DNA from: F23-B02 sp963633225
Lineage (GTDB): Bacteria > Bacillota > Clostridia > Oscillospirales > Oscillospiraceae
Reading direction: 5' to 3'
Assembly (NCBI GenBank): GCA_963633225.1
Contig: CAVGXR010000060.1
Location: 1 to 33,163 of the forward strand
Length of the DNA: 33,163 nucleotides
Of this stretch, positions 6,410-14,160 are shown one piece after another. The notes below the pieces were generated by a model. That model saw only the letters and a list, made by a program, of their open reading frames with translations. It searched no databases and had not been told where the DNA came from. Position 1 is the first letter of the stretch. Every line of letters begins with the position of its first letter. Position numbers and translations under genes: made by a program.

Positions 6410-7686
6410 GTGCTGTTCTTCTTTTCGGACTTTTCTTTGTCCTTCTTTTCCTCAACGTCCCCATCGCAATATCCCTGGGCGTTTCCAGCATTGTGACTAC
6501 AATGGCGGTCAAGCCTGCAATGATGGCGACCATAGCGACCAACCTCTATTCCTCGACGAATACCTTCGTCCTGCTTGCGATCCCCTTCTTCATCCTCGCA
6601 GGCAACATCATGGATGTCAGCGGAATTTCAGTTCGCCTTATAAACTTCTTCAACTCCCTCGTCGGCCACACCAAGCACGGCACGGCAATGGTCTGCGTTG
6701 TCGTCGCCTGCTTCTTCGCCGCGATATCCGGCTCGGGTCCGGCGACTGTCGCCGCGCTCGGCGGCATCCTTATCCCCGCAATGAGCAAGTCAGGCTATGA
6801 AAAGTCAACCAGCGCTGCGCTGATGAGTACAGCCGGCGCGATAGGCATAGTCATACCGCCGTCGATCACCTTCGTCGTCTACGGCTCGGTCACCGGCACC
6901 TCGGTAGGCTCGCTGTTCATGTCCGGCATCATCCCCGGCATCCTCATCGGCATTGCCATTTACTACACCATGGTCATAACCTCCAAGGGCCGCGTGCTCG
7001 TGCGCCAGCCCAAGGCTACCGGCGCACAGCGCTGGAAGGCGTTCTGCGAGGCAGTGTGGGGCATTCTCATGCCGGTCATCATCCTCGGCGGCATTTACGG
7101 CGGCATCTTTACCCCGACCGAGGCCGCGGCAGTCGCTGCGATCTACGGCTTCATCGTGGGTCTGTTCATCTACCGCACGCTCAAGCTCAAGGACATCATG
7201 ACCATCCTGCGTCAGTCTGTCTCCCAGACTGCAGTCGTCATGCTCATCATCGGCTGCGCAGCTGTATTCGGCAAGGTCCTGACCTTCACCGGTCTGGCAA
7301 GTCAGGCAAGCCACAGCCTCATCTCCATCGCCCACGGCAACAAGTACATCTTCCTGCTGATGGTCAACATCATCCTCATCATCGCAGGCTGCTTTATCGA
7401 CGCAAACTCCGCGCTCTACATCCTCTGCCCTATCCTCTTCCCCATCTCGCAGTCGCTGGGCATCAACCCCGTTCACCTCGGCGCGGTCATGACCGTCAAC
7501 CTCGCGCTCGGCCTTATCACGCCTCCTGTCGGTGTCAACCTGTTCACCGGCTGCGGCGTTGCGGGCATAACGCTGACGGATATGGTCAAGAAGATATGGC
7601 CGTTTGTCATAGCGGTGTTCGTGGTGCTTATGCTCGTCACCTATATCGAGCCCATCTCCATGATCCTGCCCAATCTCATGGCATAA
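6406..7686 (+). CDS. dctM: TRAP transporter large permease (DctM family)
   Basis: A 426-residue, very hydrophobic protein with about 12 membrane segments, the Na+-driven transport subunit of TRAP systems. Motifs seen are AIPFFILAGNIMDVSGIS, CFFAAISGSGPATVAALG, GAIGIVIPPSITFVVYG and FTPTEAAAVAAIYG, all typical of DctM. The length matches the family. ATG overlaps the dctQ stop (ATGA). Together with DctP and DctQ it would import an acidic compound using the sodium gradient. Confidence 0.94.
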   Translation: MSAVLLFGLFFVLLFLNVPIAISLGVSSIVTTMAVKPAMMATIATNLYSSTNTFVLLAIPFFILAGNIMDVSGISVRLINFFNSLVGHTKHGTAMVCVVVACFFAAISGSGPATVAALGGILIPAMSKSGYEKSTSAALMSTAGAIGIVIPPSITFVVYGSVTGTSVGSLFMSGIIPGILIGIAIYYTMVITSKGRVLVRQPKATGAQRWKAFCEAVWGILMPVIILGGIYGGIFTPTEAAAVAAIYGFIVGLFIYRTLKLKDIMTILRQSVSQTAVVMLIIGCAAVFGKVLTFTGLASQASHSLISIAHGNKYIFLLMVNIILIIAGCFIDANSALYILCPILFPISQSLGINPVHLGAVMTVNLALGLITPPVGVNLFTGCGVAGITLTDMVKKIWPFVIAVFVVLMLVTYIEPISMILPNLMA

Positions 7687-7707
7687 TTTTCGGAGGTATA
7701 AATAAAA

Positions 7708-8766
7708 ATGAGATCAGGTTATATGCCTGCTATCGGCGCTGCGGAGTTTCGCAGCGATATGCCGGAGCCGCAGATAAGATACGATAGCGATGTAAAAATA
7801 CATGTCCGCAAGTGCGGCATATGCGGCTCCGAGGTTCACGCCATGCACGGAAAGCACCCCTTCCGCATTCCTCCCGTCCTCTCTGGACACGAGTTTGCCG
7901 GAGACGTGGTGGAGGTCGGCAAGGGCGTTAAGACGGTCAAGGTAGGCGACAGAGTCACCGCCGAGCCTCAGTACGGCTGCGGCGAGTGCTACTACTGCAA
8001 GCGCGGGATGTACAATCTCTGCACATCCAAGCGCGTGCTCGGCGCATCCTACAAGGTCCCCGAGCTGGACGGCGGCGAGTGGACGGGCTCAATGGGCGAG
8101 TATATCGTCGTGCCCGAAAAGACCGTCGTCAGACTGGCCGACAACGTGAGCTACGAGGAGGGTGCGCTCATCGAGCCCATCGCAAACGGCGTTTACGCCG
8201 TGCGCCGCGCCAATATCACCCACGACAGCACCATAGCCATCATCGGCTGCGGCCCCATCGGTCTGGGCGACCTCATCGGTGCAAGACTCTATGACCCCAA
8301 GCTCATTGTCATGGCCGACATTTCCGAGATAAATCTCAAAATGGCACGCGAGTTCGGCTGCGAGCACGTTGTCAACAGCGGCGAGCAGGACCTCGAGCAG
8401 GTCATAACGGAGCTGACCGATGGCGTAGGCGTGGACATGGTGTTCCTCGGCTTCGGCGACGCTCCCACGATAGAGCAGGCCTGCCGCATCGTCCGGCGCG
8501 GCGGTACCGTGCACCAGCACGCGCTCATGCTCGACGGCGTGGGCTTCCCGTACCGCATACATCAGCAGCATGAGCTCTCCTTCATAGCTTATAATATGTA
8601 TAAGTATGAGGAGTTCGAGGTCATCTGCGATGAGATAGCCAAGGGCCGCATTTCGGGTCTTGAGCGGATGGTCACCCAGCGCTACCCGATAGAGCAGTTC
8701 AAGGAAGCCATGGAAATGGCGGATAAGCGCCCCGAGCCTGTCGTCAAGGTCATGCTCGAGTTCTGA
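7708..8766 (+). CDS. Zinc-dependent medium-chain dehydrogenase (sorbitol/threonine dehydrogenase type)
   Basis: A 352-residue member of the MDR superfamily. Catalytic zinc ligands are C39 (KCGICGS), H61-E62 (SGHEFAG) and E156 (LIEP); structural zinc ligands are C91, C94, C97 and C105. The Rossmann loop is GCGPIGLG from residue 180, and an acidic residue (D204 in VMADIS) at the end of the second strand favours NAD+. Enzymes of this kind oxidise a secondary alcohol of a polyol or sugar acid to a ketone. GGAGGT at 7692-7697 supports ATG 7708. It is the last large gene of the TRAP/transketolase operon, so it may oxidise the imported compound to a ketose-like transketolase substrate. The precise substrate is not predictable. 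Confidence 0.9.
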   Translation: MRSGYMPAIGAAEFRSDMPEPQIRYDSDVKIHVRKCGICGSEVHAMHGKHPFRIPPVLSGHEFAGDVVEVGKGVKTVKVGDRVTAEPQYGCGECYYCKRGMYNLCTSKRVLGASYKVPELDGGEWTGSMGEYIVVPEKTVVRLADNVSYEEGALIEPIANGVYAVRRANITHDSTIAIIGCGPIGLGDLIGARLYDPKLIVMADISEINLKMAREFGCEHVVNSGEQDLEQVITELTDGVGVDMVFLGFGDAPTIEQACRIVRRGGTVHQHALMLDGVGFPYRIHQQHELSFIAYNMYKYEEFEVICDEIAKGRISGLERMVTQRYPIEQFKEAMEMADKRPEPVVKVMLEF

Positions 8767-8771
8767 ACGCG

Positions 8772-9032
8772 ATGAAGTACCCATCTGTAAAAAAGCTCAC
8801 GCAGGGACTTCTGGTCGCGGCGCTTGCGCTGTATGCTGCTGCTGCGGTGCTCATGAACAGGGATGCGGACGCATATGCGCTGCCCGCCCTCATCGCCGCG
8901 AGCGCAGTGCTTGTCCTGAGTGTTGTACTGCGTCTTGCGTGGCTGCGCTGCCCGCACTGCCGCCGCTATATCTCTCACCGTCACCTCGGCGACACTCGCT
9001 GCCCCTTCTGCGGCAGGAGCCTTGACGGCTGA
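8772..9032 (+). CDS. Small membrane protein with C-terminal zinc ribbon
   Basis: An 86-residue protein of unknown function. Residues about 8-27 and 36-55 are hydrophobic helices with a short loop (MNRDADAYA) between them. They are followed by two CxxC knuckles, CPHC and CPFC, spaced as a rubredoxin-like zinc ribbon at the C-terminus. It starts 5 bp after the dehydrogenase stop with no clear ribosome site, so it is probably translated by coupling as the last gene of the operon. It may be a general small membrane protein rather than part of the pathway. Confidence 0.7.
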   Translation: MKYPSVKKLTQGLLVAALALYAAAAVLMNRDADAYALPALIAASAVLVLSVVLRLAWLRCPHCRRYISHRHLGDTRCPFCGRSLDG

Positions 9033-9055
9033 GGACTGCGGCGAAAACACGGTTT

Positions 9056-9440
9056 AATATCAAATGCTGAAAAGACAGCTCGGATGTATGTCCAAGCTGT
9101 CTTTTACTGTTTTGTGTTTAGTTATAGTCTGGTGCAGACGGACAAAGTTTCGATGCGGTGGAAGCTTCAGCAAACGGAACAGGCAAGCCTGTTCCCTACG
9201 AGGACTGGAGGTAGTTTTGGTCGGGCACAAGCAACTACGTCTTGCTTGATCTTCATGCGAATTGCCCGCCACGGCGAGTGGCCAAGCCTGTTCCCTACAG
9301 GGTGCGGCGCAGCTTTTTAGCTGCTGCTGCAAAAATATTGCAACGTACCCACGGGACGCGAAACGTTCTTATTTATGCCATTGTTTCGATACCGTGCACC
9401 TGCACTATCCGTATCCGTAGCTGCGTCAATGCGCCTCTAA
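9056..9440. repeat. Interspersed repeat copy A (centre plus right half)
   Basis: The copy consists of the central hairpin module (9056-9130), the inner module containing GGAACAGGCAAGCCTGTTCC, and the outer right arm ending in TGCGCCTCTA at 9431-9440. The left half is missing. Its right half, read on the minus strand, aligns with the left half of the copy at 20651-21025. The end forms the C-terminal codons of the gatD-like gene. The only open frames inside are products of the repeat and vary between copies, so they are not genes. Confidence 0.85.
9070..9105. terminator. Bidirectional terminator in repeat copy A
   Basis: AAAA-GACAGCT-cgga and tcca-AGCTGTC-TTTT pair as a stem with one C-A mismatch. 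It is flanked by an A run on the left and a T run on the right, so it can act on both strands. It lies between the plus-strand zinc-ribbon gene and the minus-strand gatD-like gene, which converge. Confidence 0.75.
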
Positions 9441-10139
9441 TGAAGAAAGACGGGTGATGTCGGCGAGGCGGGACTCGTAGGCTGCCATGTTCGCAGCCTC
9501 GAAGGGCAGCACGGGCTCCTGAACGCCGAGCAGCCGCATGAGGTATTTCACAAAGGGCGGGTTCATCATGATAAAGGGGCCGACCAGAGAGGTCGAGAAG
9601 TAGTTTTTTATCCTCACGCCCTCGAGCTTTGACTTTTTGTTTATGCCGATGCCGTATTTTGCCTCGGCGAAGCTGAAGGACGAGTTATCGCCGTACAGCT
9701 GCGAAAACTCCGCCTTGAAGCCCACCAGTTCCATGTCCTCAAAGCTGCACAGCTCGATGGAGTTGAACCTGTGCATCATGTCGCGCTTTGCGTGCAGCGG
9801 AACAAGTCCGAGCCCCGCGATGCGGCTGCCGTCCTCGTTTTCAATATACTCGCAGAAAACCTCGCCCGCATTTGCCGTCATGAGGAATACAACGCCCGTG
9901 TCGATGAGCCGGCGCAGGCGGTCGCGGTGGGGCATGAGCTTTTTTATCGCAAGCTCCTGACCGTGCTCGGTCATTGCGCCCATTATTATCAAATCGACCT
10001 TTTCCGAGACAAAGCGCGGCTCATCGCCGTAGCCGGTCTGTATGAGCTCGGCCTCCGGCAGGCAGCGCGCAAGATAGCGCCAGTTCCAGCAGTCGCCGAA
10101 CAGGTTTGCAAATTCGGGAAACAGCACCTCTATCTTCAT
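9426..10139 (-). CDS. GatD-like glutamine amidotransferase lacking its catalytic Cys and His
   Basis: A 237-residue class I glutamine amidotransferase-fold protein in the place of GatD, the glutaminase partner of MurT in lipid II isoglutaminyl synthase. The fold is recognisable (IEVLFPEFANLFGDCWNW, then IAGLGLVP, then GVRIKNYFSTSLVGPF), and length and order match GatD. The nucleophile elbow, C-x-G-x-Q in active enzymes, reads N90-A-G-E-V, and the His of the usual YLHGP motif is V186 in SLVGP. Staphylococcus aureus GatD uses C94 and H189 at nearly the same positions. Glutamine hydrolysis is therefore not expected. The start overlaps the murT stop (ATGA), so the pair is translated together. The last codons, LEAH-stop, come from the adjoining repeat. 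It could be a structural subunit, an enzyme using free ammonia, or a new activity. Confidence 0.8.
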   Translation of the reverse strand: MKIEVLFPEFANLFGDCWNWRYLARCLPEAELIQTGYGDEPRFVSEKVDLIIMGAMTEHGQELAIKKLMPHRDRLRRLIDTGVVFLMTANAGEVFCEYIENEDGSRIAGLGLVPLHAKRDMMHRFNSIELCSFEDMELVGFKAEFSQLYGDNSSFSFAEAKYGIGINKKSKLEGVRIKNYFSTSLVGPFIMMNPPFVKYLMRLLGVQEPVLPFEAANMAAYESRLADITRLSSLEAH

Positions 10140-11512
10140 GCCTGTGCCTCCTTTTCCTCAAGCCGCGCAAGAACGCCGTCGCGCACCTGCTGCGTCAGCT
10201 TCGGGGTCGTCAGATCGTGCAGAATGAACACCTTGTCCGTGCCCTCGAGCTCAAGCTCTGCGGGCGCGTCGGTCTCGTGCGCAACGCAGCGTATCTTCTC
10301 CTCGGGAACGCCAGCCAGCAGCAGACGCAGGTGGTAGTCGTGCATCCTCACGCCGCCGACAACGATGCGCTTTATGCTCGGGTCGTTGAGGAACTCAAAG
10401 TCCGCATCGTAGATCCATGTGACGATCTCTGTCGTTTTCCTGAAGCCCATATCGTCGAGCATAACGATGACCTCTTTTACGCCGGGCTCTGCCTTTATAT
10501 AGCCGAAAACGATGGAGCAGGCGACGGGATTCTGTCCCTTGGTCATGTTCGTGATGACCTCAACGCCGCCCTTCTCGACCCGCGTGTAGCGCGTTTTTAC
10601 GATGCTCATGTGCGAAAAGCTCTTTGCAATCTCGTCCGCCGAAAGGCCAAGCTCGCGCAGAAGCGCAACGACCGTCACCTGATTGTAGGTGTTGAACACG
10701 CTGTCGTTTATCAGGGGATATACCTCGTCGCCACTGTCAGAGTGCACGGTGAAGCAGTGCTTTTCATAGTCGGGCGAGGCCAGATAATCAGGCTCGGGCG
10801 AGGCAAAGCCGCAGCCCGGGCAGCGCATTTTGCCGATGTGGTGGTAGCGCACGAACTCGTATTCGAGCCTGCCGCCGCAGTGCGGGCAGGCTCGCATGTC
10901 GTTTATTATATTGATGCAGTCGTCCCTGTCGCTTGGCAGACGGCTTATGGAGAAGTAGCTGCGCCTGTTGTCCGGCTTCAGCTGGCTGCTGATGGGATCG
11001 TCGGCGTTTAAGATAAGGTGCGTATCGTCCGGCAGCGCGGAGTCGATGAAGGAGAAGATAAACTCCGGATGTGCGTTGCGCTGGATCGAGTCGCGGAAGA
11101 GGTTCGTGCACACGGCGTAGTCGGGGTGGACGTATTTGTATATCCTCTGCGAGGAGCGCTCATCGACCTCGAACACGGCATACTCGAGCTTCGCCCTGCC
11201 GCCGAGGGTGCTGCCGGATATGAGCGCCGTTGCGATGCCCGCATCGGTGTTCGAGCCGGCACGGTTGTCGAGCACCTTGAAGCCCGCGTCGGCCAGAACG
11301 TCGAGGATCATGTTGCAGCAGGTCGTCTTGCCGTTCGTGCCGGTGACACTTATGATGGTGCGGGGCTTGTCTATCCTGCCGAGAAAATCGGGACAGAGCT
11401 TTATTGCAAGCTTGCCGGGGAAGTAGCTTGCATTCATGCCCAGAAGCTTTTGCAGCCACATCGCAAGCCTGCCCAGCCACAGAGCAAGGAAAAATCTCAG
11501 ATTCTTTTTCAT
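10136..11512 (-). CDS. murT: MurT-like Mur ligase (lipid II isoglutaminyl synthase ligase subunit family)
   Basis: A 458-residue Mur ligase-family ATPase. It has GTNGKTT (58-64) as ATP loop and the MurT-specific zinc ribbon, two CxxC pairs in ACPHCGGR and MRCPGCGF (about 205-233). A central Mur domain and a C-terminal DUF1727-type domain follow. MurT with GatD normally amidates the D-Glu of lipid II. Here the loop that usually reads like DGxDxSWxWD is altered to KTTEIVTWIYDADFE, so the residue that completes the GatD triad may also be missing (from memory of the family, not aligned). ATG 11512 follows AAAGGAC with a promoter about 30 bp upstream. It forms a two-gene operon with the Cys-less GatD. 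Ligase activity looks possible, but the nitrogen donor is in doubt. Confidence 0.85.
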   Translation of the reverse strand: MKKNLRFFLALWLGRLAMWLQKLLGMNASYFPGKLAIKLCPDFLGRIDKPRTIISVTGTNGKTTCCNMILDVLADAGFKVLDNRAGSNTDAGIATALISGSTLGGRAKLEYAVFEVDERSSQRIYKYVHPDYAVCTNLFRDSIQRNAHPEFIFSFIDSALPDDTHLILNADDPISSQLKPDNRRSYFSISRLPSDRDDCINIINDMRACPHCGGRLEYEFVRYHHIGKMRCPGCGFASPEPDYLASPDYEKHCFTVHSDSGDEVYPLINDSVFNTYNQVTVVALLRELGLSADEIAKSFSHMSIVKTRYTRVEKGGVEVITNMTKGQNPVACSIVFGYIKAEPGVKEVIVMLDDMGFRKTTEIVTWIYDADFEFLNDPSIKRIVVGGVRMHDYHLRLLLAGVPEEKIRCVAHETDAPAELELEGTDKVFILHDLTTPKLTQQVRDGVLARLEEKEAQA

Positions 11513-11543
11513 TTTTACCGTCCTTTTCGGAAAAGTACCTTAT

Positions 11544-11573
11544 ATTATACAGCAGACCGCGGCGGCTTGTCCA
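11544..11573 (-). promoter_or_regulatory. Promoter of the murT operon
   Basis: On the minus strand TGGACA (11573-11568) and a consensus TATAAT (11549-11544) are 18 bp apart. It is back to back with a plus-strand promoter at 11589-11617. Confidence 0.6.
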
Positions 11574-11588
11574 CAGCTTTTTGTCATC

Positions 11589-11617
11589 TTGACCGCCGCT
11601 GTGTTTTAATGTATATT
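11589..11617 (+). promoter_or_regulatory. Promoter of the 58-aa membrane protein gene
   Basis: TTGACC at 11589-11594 and TATATT at 11612-11617 have a 17-bp spacer. AGGAGGG follows at 11628-11634. Confidence 0.6.
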
Positions 11618-11641
11618 GTACAGTAACAGGAGGGATGAAAT

Positions 11642-11818
11642 ATGCCATGGTATACATATGCCGCGTTTATCGTGCTCGGCGTTATCGCGTGCTACGCGAT
11701 AATTGAGATAAAAACGAGTAAAAAGCTCAAGGAAAAGAAAAGCGCCGACCGCAGAGCCGCAAAGGAGGCTGCAAAAAAATCCAAGTCGGCAAAGAAGAAA
11801 TCCAAGTCGAAGCGGTAA
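11642..11818 (+). CDS. Small single-pass membrane protein with Lys-rich tail
   Basis: A 58-residue ORF with strong start signals: promoter at 11589-11617, AGGAGGG at 11628-11634 and ATG at 11642. Residues about 3-21 (WYTYAAFIVLGVIACYAII) form one membrane helix. The rest is extremely basic, with about 18 Lys and few hydrophobic residues, including repeated KSK units near the end, as in a cytoplasmic nucleic-acid- or lipid-binding tail. No family is recognised. It is divergent from murT. The good regulatory signals and absence of frame breaks make it likely to be real. Confidence 0.65.
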   Translation: MPWYTYAAFIVLGVIACYAIIEIKTSKKLKEKKSADRRAAKEAAKKSKSAKKKSKSKR

Positions 11819-11854
11819 AATTCGAAACACTTAAAAATTTTTTCGCAAAAGCTG

Positions 11855-11883
11855 TTGACAAGAGGGCAAAAATCTGTTATATT
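11855..11883 (+). promoter_or_regulatory. Promoter of the tRNA pair
   Basis: A consensus TTGACA (11855-11860) and TATATT (11878-11883) have a 17-bp spacer, ending 11 bp before the mature tRNA-Asp 5' end. Confidence 0.8.
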
Positions 11884-11894
11884 AACTGAGCCGT

Positions 11895-11971
11895 GGCCGA
11901 GTGGTTCAGTCGGTTAGAACGCCGGCCTGTCACGCCGGAGGTCGAGGGTTCAAGTCCCTTCTCGGTCGCCA
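11895..11971 (+). tRNA. tRNA-Asp (GTC)
   Basis: The cloverleaf is complete: acceptor GGCCGAG with CTCGGTC, D stem GTTC/GAAC, anticodon stem CCGGC/GCCGG with loop CTGTCAC (anticodon GTC), T arm with TTCAAGT, discriminator G and encoded CCA. It is 77 nt with CCA. Confidence 0.95.
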
Positions 11972-11973
11972 CC

Positions 11974-11997
11974 GATGCCCCTTGAAAGAGGGGCATC
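11974..11997 (+). other. Hairpin between the two tRNAs
   Basis: A 10-bp stem GATGCCCCTT/GAGGGGCATC closed by GAAA separates tRNA-Asp from tRNA-Thr. No T run follows, so it is more likely a processing spacer than a terminator. Confidence 0.5.
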
Positions 11998-12003
11998 AGC
12001 TTT

Positions 12004-12079
<76 letters not shown>

Positions 12080-12083
12080 AGAA

Positions 12084-12116
12084 AAAGCCCTGAAGTCTCA
12101 ACGACTTCAGGGCTTT
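12084..12116 (+). terminator. Terminator of the tRNA operon
   Basis: A perfect 14-bp stem (12084-12097 with 12103-12116) with loop TCAAC starts 5 bp after tRNA-Thr and ends in TTT. Confidence 0.75.
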
Positions 12117-12179
12117 CAGCTTATCAAAAATCACAGACTTTTGATACCTTGACTATTATAAAAAAGGCGGGTGTGTTTT

Positions 12180-12881
12180 ATGGCGAAAAAAATTATCGGG
12201 ATCATCGGAGGCATGGGTCCGGCTGCAACGGCGGATCTGTTCACAAAAATTACAGACAGCAGCGCGGCTGCCTGCGATCAGGAGCATATGCACGTCATCA
12301 TCGACAGCAATACGGACATACCCGACCGCACCGCGGCTCTGCTCTCCGGCGGCGCAGACCCCACGGAGCAGCTCACGCTCAGTGCGCGAAGGCTCGAGCA
12401 GGCGGGCGCGGAGCTTCTCGTCATGCCCTGCAACACGGCGCACGGCTTTTACGACAGGGTCTGTGCAGCGGTGGATATACCGGTTCTGCACATGATAAGA
12501 CTCACGGCGCAGGAGCTTGAGCGCCGCGGTATAAGCCGCGCAGGACTGCTTGCAACCGACGGCACGGTGCAGACAGGCATTTACGAGCGCTGCTTTGAGG
12601 GCAGCGGCATAGAGCTTCTGCATCCCTCGCCCGAGGCGCAGAAGGCCGTCATGAGCCTCATATATGACGGCGTGAAGGCAGGCTGCCGCGATTTTGACAC
12701 GGCTGCCTTTGAAAAAGCTGCGCAGGAGCTTTTGTCGCAGGGAGCGCAGACGCTCATCCTCGGCTGCACGGAGCTGCCTCCGGCCTTCCGCATGTACAGG
12801 CTCGACTATCCGCATATTGACCCGACGCTCGTTCTCGCACGGGCGGCTGTCCTCGCGGCGGGCGGGAAGCTTAAAGACTGA
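12180..12881 (+). CDS. Aspartate/glutamate racemase family protein
   Basis: A 233-residue, cofactor-independent racemase. The N-terminus has IIGIIGGMGPAATADLF. The two catalytic cysteines are C84 in MPCNTAH and C196 in LGCTELP, one on each side of the substrate alpha carbon. These enzymes interconvert L- and D-Asp or D- and L-Glu, for example for wall precursors. ATG 12180 follows AGGCGGG at 12165-12171; the in-frame GTG at 12171 overlaps that ribosome site and is less likely. It stands alone after the tRNA operon and is closed by a strong terminator. Asp versus Glu specificity cannot be decided by eye; the dual-Cys pattern and PxxTE-type ending favour the aspartate racemase branch. Confidence 0.88.
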   Translation: MAKKIIGIIGGMGPAATADLFTKITDSSAAACDQEHMHVIIDSNTDIPDRTAALLSGGADPTEQLTLSARRLEQAGAELLVMPCNTAHGFYDRVCAAVDIPVLHMIRLTAQELERRGISRAGLLATDGTVQTGIYERCFEGSGIELLHPSPEAQKAVMSLIYDGVKAGCRDFDTAAFEKAAQELLSQGAQTLILGCTELPPAFRMYRLDYPHIDPTLVLARAAVLAAGGKLKD

Positions 12882-12893
12882 CAATAAGATGAC

Positions 12894-12928
12894 AAAAAAT
12901 CCCACGGAGTTTTCCGTGGGATTTTTTT
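12894..12928. terminator. Bidirectional terminator between racemase and phage-like gene
   Basis: TCCCACGGA (12900-12908) and TCCGTGGGA (12913-12921) form a perfect stem with six A before and seven T after it. It serves both the plus-strand racemase and the minus-strand gene ending at 12937. Confidence 0.9.
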
Positions 12929-12936
12929 GCGCGTAG

Positions 12937-14160
12937 TTATGTCGGGATGCTGAGCTCGCGGTCGCAGCCCGCGCCGTAGCAGAAGGAATATATCTTGCTC
13001 TCGGAGGGGTTTACGACGTTCACGACGAAGGAGGTATCGTTTGCCGTGCCGCTGGTTTTGGCGTAAGTTGTCTCCTCGCCGTACTCAATGCCGTTGGAGT
13101 CCGTGCCCTCGTTCTGGCCGAAGTCGTTGCCGTGATAGTAGCACATATTCGGCACGGCGACGCGCAGAACGTCAAACTCCGTATTGCCGGTGCTCTGAAC
13201 GTCGTTGAGCAGGGCTGCCTTGAAGTTATGTGTGTGGCCGTGGAAGGCTGCGTATATCTTCGCGTTGTTGGCGTTTTTGAAGGACATTGTCATGCCCGAG
13301 AGCTTGACTGAGCCGCCGTCAACGTACTGCCTGAGCAGATTGCCGACGCTGCTTGCGGAGCTCGATGTGCCGGCCTCGCTGAAATCGAGCGGATAGTGCG
13401 AAAGGATTATAACTCCCCAGCCGGTCTTCATCCCGACTGCTCTGAGCGTCCGCGCAAGCCACAGGCGCTGCGTAACGGAAACATTGTCGTAATTTTCGCC
13501 GAGCTCGGAGGTGTTCAGGCATATGACGCGCAGCTTTTTCTCCTCGAAATCGCGGTAGCAGTAGCCCTCCGTGGTGCTGCCGTAGGTCGCGCCCTCGTTG
13601 TATTTGCCGACATAGGAGTATATCTCCGAGGAGGACAGCCAGCCCTCGTTCTGAACATAGGAGTTTCGCAGCCCGTCGCCGTCGCCAGGTGTTCTGAACT
13701 GCGGCAGACCGGCAAAGCCCTCCTTGAGCCCCGCGTTTATCTCGGCAAAATGCTGCCTGCCCTCGGTGAAGGTCGTCGTGCTGCTGCCGACGCTGTAGCC
13801 GCCGAGGAAGCAGCAGAAATCAATATCCGGCAGAACGTAGCTTATCGCCTTCATCGCCATACATGCGTGCAGGTTGCCGTCAACGACGTACTGGTCTGTG
13901 TCGGTCTGGTGCGCGTCGGCTGCGGCAATGAAGGTTATGCTGCCGCTCGTCTGAACGTCCTTTACCTTTTTGGCAAGCTCCAGCGCGGCGGCTTTTACAT
14001 AGTCGGGCGTATCCGCCTGCGTGAAATAGTCGCCGGTCTTGAGCGCCTCTATAGCCGTTGCCATCTGCGCGAGCTTATAGCCCGTGCTCCCGCCGTTTTT
14101 GAGGCGTATGGCCGTCGCTATGGCCTGAACGTCGGTCTCCTCATAAAGCTTTTTTGTCAT
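12937..14160 (-). CDS. Phage tail-like protein with metallophosphoesterase domain
   Basis: A 407-residue protein. Residues 1-45 (TDVQAIATAIRLKNGGSTGY, then KLAQMATAIEAL) match the short N-terminal module often seen in Firmicutes prophage tail and baseplate proteins. The rest is a calcineurin-like phosphoesterase: DxH at D82/H84 (ADAHQTD), a His in ILSHYP, and GHTH in AFHGHTHNF near residue 308. The usual GD motif of the second metal-site loop appears as LGGYSVG, without the Asp, so activity may be altered. There is no signal peptide. It is translated with the upstream baseplate-like gene (TGATG overlap). Together they look like a tail module left from a prophage, or a captured cargo pair. The substrate is unknown. 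Confidence 0.7.
   Translation of the reverse strand: MTKKLYEETDVQAIATAIRLKNGGSTGYKLAQMATAIEALKTGDYFTQADTPDYVKAAALELAKKVKDVQTSGSITFIAAADAHQTDTDQYVVDGNLHACMAMKAISYVLPDIDFCCFLGGYSVGSSTTTFTEGRQHFAEINAGLKEGFAGLPQFRTPGDGDGLRNSYVQNEGWLSSSEIYSYVGKYNEGATYGSTTEGYCYRDFEEKKLRVICLNTSELGENYDNVSVTQRLWLARTLRAVGMKTGWGVIILSHYPLDFSEAGTSSSASSVGNLLRQYVDGGSVKLSGMTMSFKNANNAKIYAAFHGHTHNFKAALLNDVQSTGNTEFDVLRVAVPNMCYYHGNDFGQNEGTDSNGIEYGEETTYAKTSGTANDTSFVVNVVNPSESKIYSFCYGAGCDRELSIPT

Noticed and set aside
11974..11997. Terminator between the two tRNAs
   Set aside because: The stem is strong but no T run follows and there is no second promoter before tRNA-Thr.
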